From Ochrobactrum sp. Marseille-Q0166 (lineage in GTDB: Bacteria; Pseudomonadota; Alphaproteobacteria; Rhizobiales; Rhizobiaceae), in NCBI RefSeq assembly GCF_014397025.1, contig NZ_JACJUO010000001.1, forward strand, positions 792,501-856,500: 64,000 nucleotides of DNA, given 5' to 3'. Made by a program: the position numbers and the translations under genes. Positions within the stretch are counted from its first letter, which is position 1. Each line of letters starts with the position of its first letter. The notes beneath the pieces are model-generated. The model searched no databases and was not told the DNA's origin. It saw nothing but the letters and a program-made list of their open reading frames with translations. Below, in pieces: positions 63,086 through 64,000 of this stretch.

Positions 63086-64000
63086 ATGTCGCGGCGCCAT
63101 GATCCTACCAAAGCACGTCGTCATTGGGTGTATACCCGTGAACAAGTTTGTCAGAGTTTCCATATTGGCGAAAGCACGATCACGAATTGGATCAAGCGTG
63201 GATTAAAGCCAATTGACGAAAGGCGCCCCCAGCTTTTTGCTGGATATGAACTTCGTCGCTTTGTTACGATTATGCGCTGGCCATTTGGACGCTCGCCCGA
63301 GAATGGTCGGGTATTCTGCTCATTCTGCAACAAATTTGTGGTGCTGGTGCATGGATCAATAAATGCTCTTCCGAAAGGAATAACATGCTACGAGGTGACA
63401 GGAAATTGCTCTGATTGCCACAACATGCTACAAGCTAGCATTCAATCCAGCATTCTGCCTGAGATTTATGCTGCATCTACCAATACCCCTAAAGACTCGT
63501 CCGACGTATTGTATGATGGCGCTCCCGGAAATATTGGGAGAAGCCGCTCGCCAGTCCCGCCGGAAACTAACAGTTTCAATTTGCGCTGGCTTTACCATTA
63601 TACGGTCTATCTTGAGAGCCATCAGAATTTAGATGTGCGAACGGTAGATGAACATCTTCGTTCTCTCGCCAGACTGAGCGCATTTCTCAATCATAAGCCA
63701 TTCGGCAAGATAGCAATTGACGATTGTCGCAAGTTCAAGGAAGAGCTACGTGGTCGTCGTCTTCTTATAGGGAGAGGCGCGCTAAGCAGCTCAACCGTTT
63801 CGCACACGCTGGACCGGTGCCGTGCATTCTTTGATTGGCTGCAACGGCAACCTGATGTCGAAATCCATCCAGATCTCGCTGGCTATTTCAGTCTTTCCCG
63901 GAGAGAGCGCGCCGTCGAAGCAAGTTCGGTAAAGGGGACCAGTCTAACCTTCGACCAAGCTCTTTGCATTTTTACAGCCATGACCAGCGCGAATACGGTC
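63086..64000 (+). CDS. Site-specific integrase (tyrosine recombinase), N-terminal part, runs off window
   Basis: 305 codons are visible with no stop; the catalytic R-H-R-Y domain lies beyond the edge. Three parts can be seen: an HTH (VYTREQVCQSFHIGESTITNWIKRGLKP, residues 15-42), a zinc-ribbon-like segment (CSFC near residue 75 and CSDCH near 110), and a SAM-like core-binding region (NLRWLYHYTVYLESHQNLDVRTVDEHLRSLARLSAFLNH...CRKFKEELRGRR...SSSTVSHTLDRCRAFFDWL). This HTH-zinc-core layout is unlike the standard P4-type integrase. It would act on the tRNA 3' end at 61.2 kb and its partner site outside the window. Confidence 0.8.
   Translation, partial: MSRRHDPTKARRHWVYTREQVCQSFHIGESTITNWIKRGLKPIDERRPQLFAGYELRRFVTIMRWPFGRSPENGRVFCSFCNKFVVLVHGSINALPKGITCYEVTGNCSDCHNMLQASIQSSILPEIYAASTNTPKDSSDVLYDGAPGNIGRSRSPVPPETNSFNLRWLYHYTVYLESHQNLDVRTVDEHLRSLARLSAFLNHKPFGKIAIDDCRKFKEELRGRRLLIGRGALSSSTVSHTLDRCRAFFDWLQRQPDVEIHPDLAGYFSLSRRERAVEASSVKGTSLTFDQALCIFTAMTSANTV

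Overview
The window looks like a chromosomal stretch of an alphaproteobacterium of the Brucellaceae (Ochrobactrum/Brucella group). This rests on protein character and gene content: a UbiE-UbiB-CoaBC neighbourhood, an Upp/SlyX/MsrA block, short alphaproteobacterial S21 and cold-shock proteins, and an rrn operon that ends in tRNA-fMet. Species cannot be fixed from sequence alone.

Layout. 1-1257: 3' end of an rrn operon (23S tail, 5S, tRNA-fMet, terminator). A decayed serine-recombinase 3' end overlaps the tRNA on the other strand. 1.6-9.1 kb: sugar module with ThuA-like and Gfo/Idh/MocA proteins plus a ROK repressor on the minus strand, diverging from a four-gene sugar ABC importer. An IS630-type relic follows. 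9.5-15.4 kb: MscS channel and a DUF1656-HlyD-FUSC-outer-membrane-factor efflux operon. 15.7-23.2 kb: Ntn-hydrolase, small secreted protein, AdeRS/BaeSR-like two-component pair, PAP2 phosphatase, diguanylate cyclase, and a cold-shock/small ORF/small ORF/S21 cluster. 23.4-30.8 kb: accessory block bounded by two broken IS3-family copies in opposite orientation. It holds a second FUSC-DUF1656-HlyD exporter with an AraC regulator, a VOC protein with a TetR regulator, and two genes cut at the IS edges (an outer-membrane factor and an SDR).

31.1-47.9 kb: mostly core genes: tRNA-Ser, msrA, GNAT, slyX, upp, ubiE, ubiB, coaBC, an ECF41 sigma factor with its carboxymuconolactone-decarboxylase partner, prfC, hdeD-like, cardiolipin synthase, EEP hydrolase, aldehyde dehydrogenase and a YhhN protein. 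An AT-rich gene for a halovibrin-like secreted protein sits between ubiB and coaBC, and CoaBC carries an N-terminal ribbon-helix-helix antitoxin-like segment. 48.2-52.9 kb: siderophore uptake (AraC regulator, TonB receptor, RhtX/FptX-type MFS). 53.5-60.9 kb: IMPase-family phosphatase, threonine synthase, ornithine-cyclodeaminase-family protein, polar amino-acid ABC importer and a divergent YheO/DauR-like regulator. 61.2-64 kb: left end of an integrative element beginning at a tRNA 3' fragment, with an unknown 250-aa protein, two small HTH genes and a zinc-ribbon tyrosine recombinase that runs off the window.

The most interesting points are the right-hand integrative element, the halovibrin-like gene, the RHH-CoaBC fusion, the IS3-bounded duplicate exporter, the recombinase relic whose last residues are written in antisense tRNA, and a terminator-plus-tRNA-tail repeat found at two or three loci. 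No CRISPR array was seen.
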